NCBI GenBank assembly: GCA_050747525.1
Contig: JBOGOC010000094.1
Coordinates: 1-51,408, forward strand
Reading direction: 5' to 3'
Length of the DNA: 51,408 nucleotides
Origin: JBOGOC01 sp050747525
Lineage (GTDB): Bacteria > Acidobacteriota > Polarisedimenticolia > JACPZX01 > DASXTC01
Each line of letters starts with the position of its first letter. The first letter of the stretch is position 1. Under the pieces are notes generated by a model. That model was not told the DNA's origin, ran no database searches, and saw only the letters and a program-made list of their open reading frames with translations. Position numbers and translations under genes: made by a program. Shown here one piece after another: positions 9,055 to 17,876 of the stretch.

Positions 9055-11042
9055 GGCTTCCCCTCGATCCGATCCAGCTTCTCCCGGATCCATGCGGCGC
9101 GCGGGTGTGCCGGAGCCAGCCTCAGCACCTCGCGCAGGTGCTCGGCCGCGCGCGCCGGGTCGTTGAGGTCGCGCAGGTAGATGAGGGCCTGTCCGTAGTG
9201 GGCGTCGGCCAGCTCCACCCGGTGCGGCGACGGGGCTTCGCGAAGCGCGGCTTCCACGGTGGCCAGCGCGTCGCGCGCGCGCCCGGCCTTGTGCAGCGCC
9301 TCTGCGAGACGCAGCCTGCGCGCGAAGCCCGCCGGTTGCAACCGCACCGCCTCGGCATAGGCCTGGGCCGCCCCCTCGGGGTCGCCCTGCTGGATCAGCA
9401 GGGCGCCCATCCGATCGAGTGCGTCGAGCTTCAGGTCGGCGTCGGGCCCCTCGGCGGCCGCGCGCAGATGCTCGATCCTCTCCGTGGGCGTGGCGCCCTC
9501 ACTGCCCGACATCTCCAGGGCGAGCACGATCCCCATGTGGCACGAGGCCTCCACCCGCCGGTACTGATCGCCGCTCGAGTCGCCCGGATACCCTTCCAGC
9601 ATCCGCAGGGCCGTCATGAGATGCCTCAGGGCCTGCTCAGGCCGCTCCGCGTGCAGGTACATCTCGCCGAGGATCCCTTCGTTCTGGGCATCGAAGCCGA
9701 GGGCGTGGGCAGGAGGGCGATAGACGGCCAGGCTCAGGACCACGAGCAGCGGGACGCTCCAGGCCAGCAGGGTGAGCTTCCGTTCGCGCACCGCAAGAAA
9801 CAGACGCACGGCGGCGTGCGCCGAGAACATCGCCAGAAGCGGCACCATCGGCATCCGGTACCGTGACTGGGTGAAGAAGAGCAGGGCGGACAGCAGATAG
9901 ACGGCCATCACGGCGTAGAGGGGAAGCATCTCGGGCCATCGCCTCCAGGACAACGCGATCCCCATCAGACCCAGGGGGAGCAGCCAGCCGAAGCGCGGCA
10001 GCGGCAGGGAGAGGACGGGCACGAAGAGGCGGAAGTTCTCGTACGAGTAGTTGTCCGGGCGCTCGTAGTTCCTGGACCAGGTCACCAGCTTGCTCCCCAC
10101 CAGAGCGACCCATCGGACGGGATCTTCGCGCACGAACCGCATCCCTTCGCTCCACCAGTAGGCGTCGGACTCGCGGCGCGTCAAGGGCCGCCCCAGGCGG
10201 CGCGACGCTTCCGTGCGGAAGTCCTCGTGCTCGAAGAAGGGATCGGGACGGACGAAGGCAGGAGGGCGGTACTCGCCGGACGCGTGCAGGTTGTTGCCCG
10301 TGTAGAAGACCTCGCCGCCCCCCGAGGTGATCAGGACCACGTCGTGGGCCACGAGGTAGTTGCGCACCGTGGCGGGGGCGACCGCCGCGGCCCATCCGCC
10401 CACCAACACCGCCGCGCAGACCGCCTTCCGGCCACGAGGCGCCCGCCACACGACCCAGGCTGCCAGAAGCGGCAGCGTCAGGTTGATGTTCTCCTGCGCG
10501 AGAGCGGTCAGGCCCAGCAGGATCCCCGACACCACGAGCCAGCGGACCCGCGAGCCGCCGGACAGGTACAGGGCGGTCGCCGTCGCCGTGGACAGGAACA
10601 CGGTGACCACCGTCTTCATGATCTGCGTCTCGTGGAACAGGGCGGGCCCGTACAGGGCCAGGACGACTCCCGCCAGCATCCCCTCGGCCCGGCTGAAGAG
10701 ACGGCACGCAAGAAAGGAGGCCAGCGCGCAGGTCCCGGCGCCCAGGGCGGCCTGCAACAGGCGGGCGGGGAGGAGCGAGGGGCCTGCCACCTTGAGGACG
10801 AACCCCAGCAGGTAGGCGTACAGCGGGGTCATCTCGTACGTGCCGTCGGCGGGGGCACGGCCGGCCGCGATCTTCACGGCCCAGTCGTGGTAGTAGAGGG
10901 GATCGAGGCGAAGGTAGTCCCACAGCCCCGACTCGTGAAGCTGCCGGAGGGCGAGCAGGCGCGCGCCGAAAGCCAGCGCGAAGACGCCCGCCGCGATCCA
11001 CCCGGCGCCAACGTCGCGCGAAGCGCGCGCGAACGGAAGCAT
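9051..11042 (-). CDS. GT39-like glycosyltransferase with C-terminal TPR repeats (paralogue 3)
   Basis: A 663-residue GT-C membrane protein, the first gene of the tandem pair. Motifs: acidic loop LDPLYYHDWAVKIAAG, YEMTPLYAYL, the FYTGNNLHASGEYRPP loop, HEDFRTEASRRLG, and RNYERPDNYSYE, all with counterparts in the gene at 6850-9054. After the last membrane segment the C-terminal ~230 residues contain TPR-like helices (LIQQGDPEGAAQAYAEAVRL; HKAGRARDALATVEAALREA; HYGQALIYLRDLNDPARAAE). The start is ATG 11042; a GTG at 11057 adds five residues. It is divergent from the CBS-domain gene, with only 40 bp between starts. Substrate and acceptor unknown. Confidence 0.83.
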   Translation of the reverse strand: MLPFARASRDVGAGWIAAGVFALAFGARLLALRQLHESGLWDYLRLDPLYYHDWAVKIAAGRAPADGTYEMTPLYAYLLGFVLKVAGPSLLPARLLQAALGAGTCALASFLACRLFSRAEGMLAGVVLALYGPALFHETQIMKTVVTVFLSTATATALYLSGGSRVRWLVVSGILLGLTALAQENINLTLPLLAAWVVWRAPRGRKAVCAAVLVGGWAAAVAPATVRNYLVAHDVVLITSGGGEVFYTGNNLHASGEYRPPAFVRPDPFFEHEDFRTEASRRLGRPLTRRESDAYWWSEGMRFVREDPVRWVALVGSKLVTWSRNYERPDNYSYENFRLFVPVLSLPLPRFGWLLPLGLMGIALSWRRWPEMLPLYAVMAVYLLSALLFFTQSRYRMPMVPLLAMFSAHAAVRLFLAVRERKLTLLAWSVPLLVVLSLAVYRPPAHALGFDAQNEGILGEMYLHAERPEQALRHLMTALRMLEGYPGDSSGDQYRRVEASCHMGIVLALEMSGSEGATPTERIEHLRAAAEGPDADLKLDALDRMGALLIQQGDPEGAAQAYAEAVRLQPAGFARRLRLAEALHKAGRARDALATVEAALREAPSPHRVELADAHYGQALIYLRDLNDPARAAEHLREVLRLAPAHPRAAWIREKLDRIEGKP

Positions 11043-11070
11043 GGCCGATGCTAGCACGTTGCAGGTGGGG

Positions 11071-11076
11071 TATCAT
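11071..11076 (+). promoter_or_regulatory. Candidate -10 box of the CBS-domain gene
   Basis: TATCAT lies six bases before the ATG at 11083, so transcription would start at or next to the start codon. No convincing -35 is visible at 17-18 bp. Weak evidence on its own. Confidence 0.3.
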
Positions 11077-11082
11077 GCGCCG

Positions 11083-11496
11083 ATGAAAACCGTCGAACAG
11101 CACATGACACGCCCCGTAATCACGGTGTCGGAGAAAGAGTCGCTGCGCGATGCCATCGCCCTGATGCAGCGGCACCGCATACGCCACCTCCCCGTGATTT
11201 CCTCCGACCGCCTGGTGGGGATCCTCACCGACCGCGACGTCAAGCGCGCCACGCCGTCCCTGCTCACGGGGGTCTCGCAGGAGGAGTACGATGGGGTGCT
11301 CAAGGAGACGCACGTAGGGCAGGTCATGACACGCAACCCCTTCACCGTCACTCCTTCCACCAGCCTGCGTGACGCGGTGAAGATCCTGCTGGACCGGCGC
11401 TTCAACGGGGTGCCGGTGGTGGAGAACGGGCGCCTCCTGGGGATCCTCACGGCCACCGATCTGCTGCGCACCTTGCACGAGATGCTCGAGGAGTGA
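11083..11496 (+). CDS. CBS-domain-pair protein
   Basis: A 137-residue cytoplasmic protein made only of two CBS motifs (Bateman module), about residues 1-62 and 76-137. Each has the usual pattern of a variable/threonine strand, DAIALMQRHRIRHLPVI or DAVKILLDRRFNGVPVV, then LVGILTDRDV or LLGILTATDL. Such modules bind adenine nucleotides and sense energy state. There is no attached enzyme, so the partner is unknown. I start at ATG 11083 (MKTVEQHMT); the frame opens at 11041 but that would overlap the promoter region. The stop TGA shares one base with the ATG of the downstream rRNA methyltransferase (TGATG), implying co-translation. Confidence 0.88.
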   Translation: MKTVEQHMTRPVITVSEKESLRDAIALMQRHRIRHLPVISSDRLVGILTDRDVKRATPSLLTGVSQEEYDGVLKETHVGQVMTRNPFTVTPSTSLRDAVKILLDRRFNGVPVVENGRLLGILTATDLLRTLHEMLEE

Positions 11497-12899
11497 TGGC
11501 CGCTCCTCTGCGCAGCGGCCAGCTGTGCGATGTCCGCATCGACGATCTCGCATTCGGCGGCAAGGGAGTGGGCCGGCTCTCCGGGTTCGTCATCCTGGTG
11601 GAGGGCGGCGTCCCAGGCGACCTGGTCCGGGTGCGCTGCGAGAAGGCACGCGGCAGCTACGCCGAGGCGCGGGTGGTCGAGGTGCTGGAGCCCTCTCCTT
11701 CGCGCGTGCCGGCGCGATGCGAGCACTTCGGCCTGTGTGGAGGCTGCCGCTGGCAGAACCTTCCGTACGAGCTGCAGCTCGACTACAAGCGCAGACAGGT
11801 GGTGGAGGCACTGCGCCGCATCGGGGACTTCCCCGATCCCGCCGTCGAGCCGGCCGTTCCCTCGCCCGATCCGTGGTACTACCGCAACAAGATGGAGTTC
11901 TCGTTCGGGACCGACGCGGCGGGGGACCTGGTGCTGGGGCTGCATCCGGCCTCCAGCTACACCGACGTCTTCGACCTGAAGCACTGTCACCTGCAGTCGG
12001 AGCTGTCCAACGAGATCGTGGCCCGCGTGCGCGAGGCGTGCCGCGCCGAAGGGATGCCGCCGTACGACGTGCGCCAGCACACCGGATTCCTGCGGTACCT
12101 CACCATCCGCGAGGGGAAGATCAGCGGCCAGGTGATGGTCAACCTGGTGACCGGCGAGGGCGGCCAGGACGAGGAGCGCTACGCGGCCGCCCTGCGGGGC
12201 ATGGCGGCTTCCCTCGTGGCCGCCCAGCCGCGGATCACCTCGTTCCTGCGCAGCGTCAACGCGCGGCGGGCCACCGTGGCCTTCGGCGATCGCGAGGAGG
12301 TCCTGACCGGGGCCTCTTCCATCCGCGAGACGATCCTGGAGCGTACGTTCGAGATCACCGCCAACTCGTTCTTCCAGACCAACTCGAGGCAGGCGGAGAG
12401 GCTGTACGGCTCGGTGCTGGAGATGGCGGCCCTGTCGCGCGAGGATCGGGTGCTGGATCTGTATTCGGGCACGGGGGCCATCTCCATCCTGGCCGCGGCG
12501 CGCGCGGGCGAGGTGCGCGGCGTGGAGTCGCTGGCGGAGTCGGTGCGCAATGCCGAGCGCAACGCCGCGCTCAACGGCGTGCGCAACGTCTATTTCATCT
12601 GCGGAGACGTCCGCAAGACCCTGCAGGTGCTGTCGTCCGATCGCACGCCTCCCACGGTCATCATCGCCAATCCCCCCCGTGCCGGACTGAACGCCCACGT
12701 CATCAAGGGGATGATGCGCCTGAAGCCGCGCCGGCTGGTGTACGTGTCGTGCAACCCCACGACCCTGGCGCGCGACCTCAAGGAGATCGCCACGTTCGGG
12801 TATTCCCTCCGGACCGTGCGTCCCGTGGACATGTTCCCGCACACCTACCACATCGAGTGCGTGGCGCGCCTCGATGCGGCGTCACCGGAGCCGCTTTGA
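11496..12899 (+). CDS. rlmD: 23S rRNA (uracil-5-)-methyltransferase RlmD/RumA type
   Basis: SAM-dependent methylation of a uracil C5 in 23S rRNA (family also covers tRNA U54 enzymes). The 467-residue protein has an N-terminal TRAM domain (to about residue 65), a 4Fe-4S motif C75-x5-C81-x2-C84 with the fourth Cys164 in LKHCHLQS, a SAM-binding VLDLYSGTGAISI segment, the ANPPRAGL motif, and the catalytic nucleophile in VYVSCNPTTLARDL. Length and order match the RumA/RlmD family; the exact target base cannot be decided from sequence. ATG 11496 follows the CBS stop directly; a GTG at 11493 is possible. Its own stop overlaps the -35 of the next gene. Confidence 0.9.
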   Translation: MAAPLRSGQLCDVRIDDLAFGGKGVGRLSGFVILVEGGVPGDLVRVRCEKARGSYAEARVVEVLEPSPSRVPARCEHFGLCGGCRWQNLPYELQLDYKRRQVVEALRRIGDFPDPAVEPAVPSPDPWYYRNKMEFSFGTDAAGDLVLGLHPASSYTDVFDLKHCHLQSELSNEIVARVREACRAEGMPPYDVRQHTGFLRYLTIREGKISGQVMVNLVTGEGGQDEERYAAALRGMAASLVAAQPRITSFLRSVNARRATVAFGDREEVLTGASSIRETILERTFEITANSFFQTNSRQAERLYGSVLEMAALSREDRVLDLYSGTGAISILAAARAGEVRGVESLAESVRNAERNAALNGVRNVYFICGDVRKTLQVLSSDRTPPTVIIANPPRAGLNAHVIKGMMRLKPRRLVYVSCNPTTLARDLKEIATFGYSLRTVRPVDMFPHTYHIECVARLDAASPEPL

Positions 12900-12924
12900 C
12901 GCAGGGCCACGCCTGTGGTTGAAT
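12896..12924 (+). promoter_or_regulatory. Candidate promoter for the zinc-ribbon/sulfatase pair
   Basis: TTGACG (12896-12901), 17-bp spacer, TTGAAT (12919-12924), 12 bases before the ATG at 12937. The -35 is formed partly by the stop codon of the upstream gene. The -10 matches four of six positions. Confidence 0.4.
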
Positions 12925-12936
12925 GAATGCACGTCG

Positions 12937-13125
12937 ATGCCCAACAGCAGCGGAACCTGGAAGACCGGCGAGAAAGTGCTCGAGAACGGACGTTACGAGT
13001 GCCTCAACTGCAAGCTGCTGGGCACGACCACCCACCTGAACCTTGAGGCCGGGCGCCTGTTTCCCTATTGCACCGTCTGCAACGTGAAAGACAACACCTA
13101 CAAGATCCTCGATCCTTCACGGTGA
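12937..13125 (+). CDS. Small zinc-ribbon protein
   Basis: A 62-residue protein with a four-cysteine zinc ribbon: C22-x2-C25 in YECLNCKLLG and C45-x2-C48 in FPYCTVCN. The pattern 'GxYxCxxC...L..G..FPxCxxC' is typical of small rubredoxin-like or zinc-ribbon proteins of unknown function. I start at ATG 12937 (MPNSSGTWK); the upstream in-frame ATG at 12874 lies inside rlmD. The stop overlaps the GTG start of the sulfatase gene (GTGA), so the two are translationally coupled. No further function can be assigned. Confidence 0.75.
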   Translation: MPNSSGTWKTGEKVLENGRYECLNCKLLGTTTHLNLEAGRLFPYCTVCNVKDNTYKILDPSR

Positions 13126-15338
13126 GACTCACACGGGGATGGCTCCTGGCCGGGGCGGCGGTCCTGGCGCTCGCCGTCGCGCTCGTGATCTGGATGCGCG
13201 CCGGCGGAGCCTACCGCGGCGCGACCGGTGACGCGAGCCTGCTGCTGATCACCGTCGACGGCCTGCGCTGCGATCGGGTGGGCGCGTGCGGCGGGCCGGA
13301 GGGGCTTACCCCCGTCCTCGACCGGCTGGCCGCCAAGGGGGTCTCCTTCCAGCAGGCCTTCACGGCCTCGGTGGCATCACGTCCCTCGCACGCCTCGCTG
13401 CTGACGGCGCGTTGGCCGTTCGATCACGGCGTGCGCGACCGCGACGCCGACCGGCTTCCGGCGCGCATCGAGACGCTCGCGGGGACGCTTGCCCGGCACG
13501 GATTCCGCACCGCCGCCATCGTCTCGTCGGAAGATCTGTCGGGCCTGTCCGGGTTGGATCAAGGGTTCGAGCTGTACGACGATGCGCTGCCCGGGCGCCT
13601 GCGGCCGCCCAGCGCCGTCACCGACGCCGCGATCGAGCGGCTGCGGCGGTCGGGCGCGGAACGAGCCTTCCTCTGGGTCCACTACGCGGCGCCGGCGTTC
13701 CCCCTGGCCCCGCCCGAGCCGTTCCGATCGCTCCACGCTGCGGCTCCGTACGACGGGATCGTGGCGCACGTGGATGCCGAGATCAGCAGGTTGCTGGAGT
13801 CGCTGCAGCTCTCCGGACGCGGAGCGCGCACGCTGGTGGTGGTGGCCGGCTCGCACGGCTACAGCCTGGGTGCGCACGGCGAGATGCTGTCGGGCAGCAC
13901 CCTGCATGACGAGACCGTCCGCGTCCCGCTCCTCTTCGTCCTGGAGCCCTACATCCCCGCAGGCGTGCGCGTGACGGGCGTGGTGCGCACGGTGGACATC
14001 GTGCCCACCGTTCTGGAACTGCTGCGCATCGGGACTGGGGCGCGGGAGCCGGGGCCCGGGGTGAGCCTCTGGCCTTGGATGTCGGGGCGCGATCCGGAAG
14101 AGCCACCGCCCGCCTATGCGGAAGCGATGGACGGACCATCGCACGGGTGGAGCGCCGCGGCGGCCCTGCGGGAAGGTCGCTACGTCCTCATTCGATCGGC
14201 CGGAGTCAGGCTGTACGACACCGCGGCCGATCCCAATCAGCTCGCCGACCTCGCCGCGAGCCGCGCCGATCTCACGGCCAGGCTCCGGTCCCGGCTGGAG
14301 GCTCTGGCCGGCCAGGCGCTCCCGCCGGCGGACGGGCTCCCCGACGTCGAGCAGCAGCCCCGCGTTCTGCACCAGGTGGAGCGTGCCCGCATGGCGCTTC
14401 TCGCGGGCCAGAACGAGATCGCCGCGCGAGAGGCGCGAGGCGCGCTGGAGGCCAGGCCGTCCGACCATCGCCTGAGGCTGGTGCTGGCCGGGGCCTCGAA
14501 GGGATCGGGGCGGGACGTCGAGGCCGTCGCCGAGTACGAGGCGGTGCTGGCGGCCCTCCCGGCCCATCGTGCCGCTCTGGCCGGGCTGGTGGCGGCCCTC
14601 GAGAGATCGGGCAACGCGGCGGGCCTGGCCGCGGCCTGCCGGCGCGGCCTGGAGCTGGATCCCGACGACCCCCGCTGGCTCAGCGGCCTGGGGCGCGCGG
14701 CCCTCATGACCGGGGACCGCGCAGAGGCGGCGCGCCGGTTGACGGCCGCTCTGCGCAGCCGTCCGGATCATCTGCCGGCCATCCTGACCATGGCCTCCCT
14801 GCTGGAGGCCGGAGGCAAGATGGAGGAAGCGGCCGCCTTCTACGCGCGCGCGACCGAGGTGGTGCCCGTCGACGCCAACGTCTGGATGGCGTGGGGTTGG
14901 TCGCTCTTTCAGCTTCAGCGTAACGCCGCCGCGCTCGAGGCCCTGATGCGGGCGCGCGATCTGGCGCCGGGGGCCGCCCCGGTGGACGTGGCGCTCGGAG
15001 ACGTCTATCTGGCCATGGGGCGAAGGGACGAGGCGCGGGATGCGTACCGGCGTGCGCTGAGAGCCGATGCGGGGACGGCGCAGGCCCTGTACGGCATCGG
15101 CGTTCTGGACCTGGGGGACGGCCAGGCCCCCGGAGCCGTGGAGATGCTGGAGAAAGCGCTGGCGCTGCGCCCCGGACAGGCGGCTTGGCGAGAGGACTAC
15201 GCCCGCGCCCTGGCGGCGGCCGGAAAGTTCTCGGCGGCTGCCGACCAGATGGACATGTACCTCACGTCGGGGCGGGTCCCGGCCGATCGCCGGGATTCGC
15301 TGCGGCAGGAGGCCACGGCCTGGCGCAGGCGTAGATGA
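13122..15338 (+). CDS. Sulfatase-fold protein with TPR tail and altered active site
   Basis: A 738-residue protein with an N-terminal membrane anchor (residues ~6-24), a periplasmic alkaline phosphatase/sulfatase-fold domain (~38-400) and at least six TPR units (~430-735). Fold motifs: LLITVDGLRCDRVG, TPVLDRLAAKGVSFQQAF, then SRPSHASLLTA where true sulfatases have C-x-P-S-R; the nucleophile is Ser86 and the Arg is His90. The metal motif normally SDHG reads AGSHGYSLGAHGEM, so one metal-binding Asp is Ser. It may be a weak or non-catalytic sulfatase-like protein. Start GTG 13122 overlaps the zinc-ribbon stop. It converges on the CsbD-like gene with a 4-bp gap. Confidence 0.82.
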   Translation: MRLTRGWLLAGAAVLALAVALVIWMRAGGAYRGATGDASLLLITVDGLRCDRVGACGGPEGLTPVLDRLAAKGVSFQQAFTASVASRPSHASLLTARWPFDHGVRDRDADRLPARIETLAGTLARHGFRTAAIVSSEDLSGLSGLDQGFELYDDALPGRLRPPSAVTDAAIERLRRSGAERAFLWVHYAAPAFPLAPPEPFRSLHAAAPYDGIVAHVDAEISRLLESLQLSGRGARTLVVVAGSHGYSLGAHGEMLSGSTLHDETVRVPLLFVLEPYIPAGVRVTGVVRTVDIVPTVLELLRIGTGAREPGPGVSLWPWMSGRDPEEPPPAYAEAMDGPSHGWSAAAALREGRYVLIRSAGVRLYDTAADPNQLADLAASRADLTARLRSRLEALAGQALPPADGLPDVEQQPRVLHQVERARMALLAGQNEIAAREARGALEARPSDHRLRLVLAGASKGSGRDVEAVAEYEAVLAALPAHRAALAGLVAALERSGNAAGLAAACRRGLELDPDDPRWLSGLGRAALMTGDRAEAARRLTAALRSRPDHLPAILTMASLLEAGGKMEEAAAFYARATEVVPVDANVWMAWGWSLFQLQRNAAALEALMRARDLAPGAAPVDVALGDVYLAMGRRDEARDAYRRALRADAGTAQALYGIGVLDLGDGQAPGAVEMLEKALALRPGQAAWREDYARALAAAGKFSAAADQMDMYLTSGRVPADRRDSLRQEATAWRRRR

Positions 15339-15342
15339 GCGG

Positions 15343-15603
15343 CTACCTCGCCGGGTTCGAGCCACCCTTCATGGTGCCGCCTCGCGAGCCCTGCGCGGTG
15401 ACCTCCTGCTGGGACTTTTCCCACTCGCTCACCTGGCGGTGAGCTTCTTCCTTCGCGTAGCCGTACTTTTCCTGAAGCTTGCCGACCAGCTTCTCCTTGT
15501 CGCCGGAGATCTGCAGCAGCTCGTCGTCGGTGAGACGTCCCCACATCTTCTTCGCGGATCCCGTGAACTGCTTCCAGTTCCCCTTGATGCTGTCCCAGTT
15601 CAT
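15343..15603 (-). CDS. CsbD-like stress protein
   Basis: An 86-residue hydrophilic protein of the CsbD family (general-stress proteins of unknown biochemical role). It starts MNWDSIKGNWKQFTG, the family signature, followed by WGRLTDDELLQISGDKEK and KLQEKYGYAKEEA. ATG 15603 has a strong GGAGGAAAG ribosome-binding site; the frame opens further upstream at 15654 but without support. About the last 20 residues are a Ser/Gly-rich tail. The gene ends 4 bp from the convergent sulfatase gene. Confidence 0.9.
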   Translation of the reverse strand: MNWDSIKGNWKQFTGSAKKMWGRLTDDELLQISGDKEKLVGKLQEKYGYAKEEAHRQVSEWEKSQQEVTAQGSRGGTMKGGSNPAR

Positions 15604-15707
15604 CTGTCTTTCCTCCATGAGCCTGGTGGAAGAGGGTTGGACACTGGGGGACATGGTCGGGCATGTGGCCGCGTGTGTAAATCAGGGAAACTACTGGCGA
15701 AAAATTT

Positions 15708-17876
15708 TCACTTGTACACGACGACGTCCACGGGCCCTTCCCGGCGCAGGATGCTCACTCCCACGTCGTCGCGGTAGCGGTGCAGCACCACGTCCACGTG
15801 GCCGCGTCCCACGCGAAGATTCTGCAGGCGGAGCTCGTTCAGGTAGGGAGGGAGCACGGGGGAGAAGAAGCGCAGCTGGGTGTGAGGGACATCGATGGAC
15901 AGCCCCAGGACGGCCCTCAGCAGCATGAAGACCGCACCCGCGGCCCAGGCCTGCGGCGCGCAGGCCACCGGATAGAGTGTGGGGCCTTCGCCGGGGCGCC
16001 GGGTGAAGCCGCAGAACAGCTCGGGCAGGCGCCGCATGTCCCCCAGATAGGTGGCGTCGAACAGGCAGTTCATGACGGCCAGGGCGCGATGCTTGTGCCC
16101 GTAGCGGGCCAGGCCCTGCGCCAGCAGGGCGTTGTCGTGCGGCCAGACCGAGCCGTTGTGATAGGACATGGGGTTGTAGCGCGCCTCGCCGGTCCCCACC
16201 GTGCGCACGCCCCATCCCGAGAACATGTCGTCGGACATCAGCGCCTCTGCCAAGTGTCCCGCCCGCTCCGGGAAGGCGATGCCGGTGAACAGGCAGTGGC
16301 CCGGGTTGGAGGTCTTCACCTCGCACCGTCTTCCCTGGCCGTCCAGCGCGAGGGCGTACAGGCCCAGGCGGTCGACCCAGAAGCTGTCGTCAAAGCGCTC
16401 CCGGAGGTCCGCCGCGCGGCCCGCCAGCTCCTCGGCCCTCTGATTCATCCGGAGCGCGCGGGCCATCACCGATCCCATCCGGCAGGCTCCGTACGCGTAG
16501 CCCTGCACCTCGCACAGCGCGATGGGCCCTTGCGCCGGCAGGCCGTCGGCGTGAAAGACCGAGTCGAGCGAGTCCTTCCAACCCTGGTGCAGGAGGCCGC
16601 GCGAAGAGCGGCGCTGGTAGCTGAGGAAGCCGTTGGGAGAGGACCGGGTGGACGCATCCATCCACGCCAGGGCCCGTTCGATGACGGGCCACAGCGAGGC
16701 GATGAAGTCGCGATCGCCGGTGGTTTCGTAGTAGGCGCCCGCCAGCATGACGAACAGCGGCGTGGCGTCGACGCTGCCGTAGTACCGGCGGAACGGGATC
16801 TCGCCCAGGGCGGCCATCTCGCCCTCGCGCATCTCGTGAAGGATCCTGCCCGACTCGGCGTCGGCCTCGGGGTCGTCCTCGGTGGCCTGCGTGGCGGCCA
16901 GGAAGGAGAGCACGCCGCGGGCCAGCTCCGGGTCGACCCACAGCATCTCGAGCGCGGTGATGATGCCGTCCCGCCCGAACGGCGTGCTGAACCAGGGGAT
17001 CCCGGCGTCGGGATAGGGGCCCTGCGGCGTCTGGGTGATCATCATCTGCAGGTCGGACATGGAGCGCACCAGCCAGTCGTTGAAACGGTCGCTGGACGTG
17101 ACGACGTGGCACCAGGCCGTCTCGGTCAGCCGGCGCTGGAGATCCGAGCGGGCGAGCGCGTTCTCGTAGGAAAGGGGGCGGCCGTTGGTCGTTCCCAGGG
17201 TGCACGAGATGGCCAGGTGAATGTTCTCCACGGCGCGTGGAGCCAGGCGCAGCTGGAAGCGTGCCTCGGCGGCCCCCAGGACATCGGGGCGTGGTGACCA
17301 TTCCAGCCGCGTGGTGCGCGTCACTCCGTCCAGCCCGTCGTACCGGAGGCTCGCGGCCGGCCCGTCGGTTTCGGGGGGGTGCCGCCGTCCGCGGCGCTCG
17401 CGCTGCGCGCCGCGCACCTCGAACAGGTCCACGAAGTCGGCGTCGAAGCGGAAGACCAGTTCGATGTCCGCGGGCTCGCCGCCGAAGTTGGCCACCGAAA
17501 GCCGCTCGTGGCAGACGCCTCCCCAGAGCAGCGTGGACCGCGCGATGTGGATCGTCCCGCGCGGAATGGCCAGCGCCCCGTCCCGGAAGATATCCGGGTT
17601 GGTGAGGTCCACCAGCATGCGGGCGTTGTCCTCGGGCACGGTGGAGCTCAGCAGGAGCACCCCGTCGGCGCCCAGGCTCAGCACGCACTGGGAGAGGAAC
17701 CTGGTGCCTCGATGGAAGAGGCCCTGCTGCTGGCGCCCGCCGCCGTTCATGTTGCCCGAGCGATCGAAGATGGCGAAGGTCTCGGCCTGCTTGAGCACGC
17801 GGACACGCGTGTCGCCCGTGGCCGGAGTGGCGAGGATGTAGTAGCTCTCGCCCACGGGCTCGAGGGTCCGGGTCAC
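15708..17876 (-). CDS. Amylo-alpha-1,6-glucosidase / glycogen debranching-like enzyme
   Basis: A 722-residue protein with an N-terminal beta-sandwich domain (about 1-260; ESYYILATPATGDTRVRVLK opening, IFDRSGNMNGGG) and a C-terminal (alpha/alpha)6 barrel of the MGH1/GH15-like type (about 290-690; PWFSTPFGRDGIITALEML, WMDAST, YNPMSYHNGSVWPHDNALLA). Members act on alpha-1,6 branch points of glycogen or related glucans; specificity is unknown. GTG 17876 was chosen because it overlaps the stop of the upstream GT4 gene (GTGA). There is no signal peptide, so a cytoplasmic location is likely. The pair with a GT4 enzyme suggests storage- or compatible-glucan metabolism (inference). Confidence 0.85.
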   Translation of the reverse strand: MTRTLEPVGESYYILATPATGDTRVRVLKQAETFAIFDRSGNMNGGGRQQQGLFHRGTRFLSQCVLSLGADGVLLLSSTVPEDNARMLVDLTNPDIFRDGALAIPRGTIHIARSTLLWGGVCHERLSVANFGGEPADIELVFRFDADFVDLFEVRGAQRERRGRRHPPETDGPAASLRYDGLDGVTRTTRLEWSPRPDVLGAAEARFQLRLAPRAVENIHLAISCTLGTTNGRPLSYENALARSDLQRRLTETAWCHVVTSSDRFNDWLVRSMSDLQMMITQTPQGPYPDAGIPWFSTPFGRDGIITALEMLWVDPELARGVLSFLAATQATEDDPEADAESGRILHEMREGEMAALGEIPFRRYYGSVDATPLFVMLAGAYYETTGDRDFIASLWPVIERALAWMDASTRSSPNGFLSYQRRSSRGLLHQGWKDSLDSVFHADGLPAQGPIALCEVQGYAYGACRMGSVMARALRMNQRAEELAGRAADLRERFDDSFWVDRLGLYALALDGQGRRCEVKTSNPGHCLFTGIAFPERAGHLAEALMSDDMFSGWGVRTVGTGEARYNPMSYHNGSVWPHDNALLAQGLARYGHKHRALAVMNCLFDATYLGDMRRLPELFCGFTRRPGEGPTLYPVACAPQAWAAGAVFMLLRAVLGLSIDVPHTQLRFFSPVLPPYLNELRLQNLRVGRGHVDVVLHRYRDDVGVSILRREGPVDVVVYK

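Noticed and set aside
7447..9180. A 577-codon plus-strand open frame opposite the GT39-TPR paralogue
   Set aside because: Low-complexity HQRGE-rich sequence antisense to a gene with clear motifs; no ribosome-binding site.
11059..11076. TTGCAG plus TATCAT as a promoter pair for the CBS gene
   Set aside because: The spacer is only six bases, so the TTGCAG cannot be the -35; only the -10-like box is retained as weak.
15780..17297. A 505-codon plus-strand open frame opposite the debranching enzyme
   Set aside because: No family motif and antisense to a conserved barrel; shadow frame.
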